Notes under the pieces: model-generated
What the model saw: only the letters and a program-made list of their open reading frames with translations
The model's database searches: none
What the model was told of the DNA's origin: nothing
Part shown: one piece after another, positions 18,957-20,169 of the stretch
Numbering within the stretch: position 1 is the first letter of the stretch
Layout of the letters: the number at the start of each line of letters is the position of its first letter
Assembly: GCA_035697545.1 (NCBI GenBank)
Contig: DASSCT010000140.1
Location: 1 to 20,169 of the forward strand
Direction of reading: 5' to 3'
DNA: 20,169 nt
Source: JACDAN01 sp035697545
GTDB lineage: Bacteria; Actinomycetota; Thermoleophilia; Gaiellales; Gaiellaceae
Translations under genes and position numbers: made by a program

Positions 18957-20137
18957 AGCGTGACCGTCTCGTCGCCGAGCTCGACCTCGACGCCCGCCTT
19001 CGCGCCGGCAGCCCGAAGCGCCTCCTCCAACTCCTCACGCTCGGGCAGCGTGCCGACGACGCGAAAGCCGCGGTCGGTGCGGAAGATCCGATAAGCGGCC
19101 CCCGTGGGCCGCGGCCGGTAGACGAGGTAGTCCACGAGCCCATCCTCCGTCTTCTCCGGCTCCGGGGCGGCGGGGCAGAGCGCGAACAACGCTCGCTTGA
19201 GCTCGTCGATGCCCTCGCCCGTCGCCGCTGAGGTTTGAACCACGCGCAACACCCGCGGGTCGTCCGTTGTGAGCTCGGCCTCAGACGCGATGTCGATCTT
19301 GTTCAGGACGACGATCTGCGGGAGCGCGTCGAGGCCCGCGCCATACGCGCCCAGTTCTCGATCGATCATCGCGAAGCGCTCGGCCGCGTCCCCCTCGGAC
19401 GCGTCGATGACGTGTACAAGAAGACGCGCGCGCTCAAGATGCGCCAGGAACTCATGACCGAGCCCGATCCCCTCGCTCGCTCCCTCGATCAGCCCGGGAA
19501 CGTCGGCGACGATGAGCTGCCGCCCATCCGGCGCGTCCACCGTTCCCAACACCGGTGACAGCGTCGTGAACGGATACTCGGCGACCTTCGGCTTGGCGTT
19601 CGAGATCCGCTGCAGGAGCGACGACTTCCCGGCGTTCGGCAGGCCGACCAGCGCGGCATCGGCGAGGAGCTTGAGCCGCAGCTGGAGCTCCGCCTCCTCG
19701 CCGGGCTGCCCGACCTCCGCAAAGCGCGGAGCACGCCGTGTGGGCGTTGCGAAACGCCGGTTGCCGCGGCCGCCGGCGCCTCCACGCGCAACGACGACGC
19801 GCGAGCCGCGCGCGGCGAGGTCCGCGATCAGCCGCTCCCCGTCGTCGAGCACCTGCGTGCCCGCAGGGACCCGCAGGACGACGTCCTCGCCCGCTGCTCC
19901 GTGCTTGCCCGCGCCCTGTCCGTGACCGCCCCTGCCCCCGCGATAGCGCCGCGGAGCCTGGTAGCGCGCCAGATCGCGCAGGTCGGGGTCGGCCACGAGC
20001 ACCACGTCGCCGCCACGTCCTCCGTCACCCCCGTCCGGGCCGCCCTTTGGCACGTACTTCTCGCGCCGGAAGCTGAGCGCGCCGTGGCCGCCGCGTCCCG
20101 CCTCGACGTGTATCTGCGCGCGATCGTGAAACGGCAT
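18953..20137 (-). CDS. obgE: Obg family GTPase ObgE/CgtA
   Basis: This 394-residue GTPase takes part in late 50S ribosome assembly and stringent-response control. The glycine-rich Obg domain spans residues 1-157 (VEAGRGGHGALSFRREKYVPKGGPDGGDGGRGG). The G domain carries G1 GLPNAGKSS (165-173), G2 in YPFTTL (T191/T192), G3 DVPGLIEGA (212-220), G4 NKID (279-282) and G5 SAATGEG (303-309). The C-terminal about 55 residues (from DYLVYRPRP) resemble the OCT domain but seem about 20 residues shorter in the middle, going from FRVVGT almost straight to ELEEALRAAGAK. The ATG at 20137 has CGGAGG 5 bases upstream. rplU-rpmA usually precede it and would lie beyond the window. Confidence 0.96.
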   Translation of the reverse strand: MPFHDRAQIHVEAGRGGHGALSFRREKYVPKGGPDGGDGGRGGDVVLVADPDLRDLARYQAPRRYRGGRGGHGQGAGKHGAAGEDVVLRVPAGTQVLDDGERLIADLAARGSRVVVARGGAGGRGNRRFATPTRRAPRFAEVGQPGEEAELQLRLKLLADAALVGLPNAGKSSLLQRISNAKPKVAEYPFTTLSPVLGTVDAPDGRQLIVADVPGLIEGASEGIGLGHEFLAHLERARLLVHVIDASEGDAAERFAMIDRELGAYGAGLDALPQIVVLNKIDIASEAELTTDDPRVLRVVQTSAATGEGIDELKRALFALCPAAPEPEKTEDGLVDYLVYRPRPTGAAYRIFRTDRGFRVVGTLPEREELEEALRAAGAKAGVEVELGDETVTL

Positions 20138-20142
20138 CCCCG

Positions 20143-20147
20143 CCTCC
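20143..20147 (-). promoter_or_regulatory. Shine-Dalgarno GGAGG of obgE
   Basis: GGAGG on the minus strand is 5 bases before the obgE ATG at 20137. It is a strong match at good spacing, unlike most genes in this window. Confidence 0.75.
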
Positions 20148-20169
20148 GGCGAGGGAGCCCTAGAGGAGG

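Overview
The window is a GC-rich, densely packed bacterial chromosome segment. GTG and TTG starts, 4-nt start/stop overlaps and leaderless-looking promoters are frequent. Gene content (actinobacterial-type 2-oxoglutarate dehydrogenase E1, DUF6328, a PD-(D/E)XK nuclease of the group I intron-associated type, obgE-nadD-rsfS) suggests an Actinomycetota member, most likely class Thermoleophilia. The lineage is an inference from protein style; no rRNA is present to confirm it.

Layout. 1-1365: the 3' end of a Vgb-like beta-propeller gene converges on a secreted SMP-30-like propeller gene, with a 13-bp perfect hairpin between them. 1450-2930: msrB (repair of oxidised methionine) followed by an isolated mreB-like gene. 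3102-3935: a lone ferritin-like/R2-type diiron protein on the minus strand. 4049-8643: a five-gene Bat-type operon (MoxR ATPase, DUF58 protein, VWA membrane protein, a secreted two-repeat protein of unknown family, second VWA membrane protein), with every junction a 4-nt overlap. 8593-10908: a SnoaL-like protein (minus), a CDF zinc-type exporter coupled to a DUF6328 membrane protein, and a BON-domain protein (minus). 10978-12551: a 97-aa acidic protein and a GAF-GGDEF diguanylate cyclase (minus), then a 72-aa very basic protein (plus). 12548-16845 (minus): nitrilase, two small membrane proteins and sucA/kgd, probably one transcription unit. 17013-17469: an SRPBCC gene broken by a frameshift. 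17491-20137 (minus): obgE-nadD-rsfS, then a PD-(D/E)XK nuclease gene whose last 14 codons lie inside a tRNA-Ala(GGC) gene.

How the genes work together. The Bat-type operon probably makes an inner-membrane VWA/AAA+ assembly of the kind tied to envelope stress or metalloprotein maturation; the inserted two-repeat secreted protein is its unusual part. obgE-nadD-rsfS is a conserved ribosome-assembly/NAD module. Here rsfS has no ATG, GTG or TTG that could give a full-length protein, so a CTG start is likely. The nuclease at tRNA-Ala looks like a freestanding homing-type element: it is lower in GC than its surroundings, has all four expected catalytic residues, and no intron interrupts the tRNA.

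No stretch over 300 bases lacks a gene. The largest gaps are 2931-3101 (hairpins between convergent genes) and 16846-17012 (divergent intergenic DNA in which no gene was recognised). No CRISPR array, insertion sequence or rRNA was seen.
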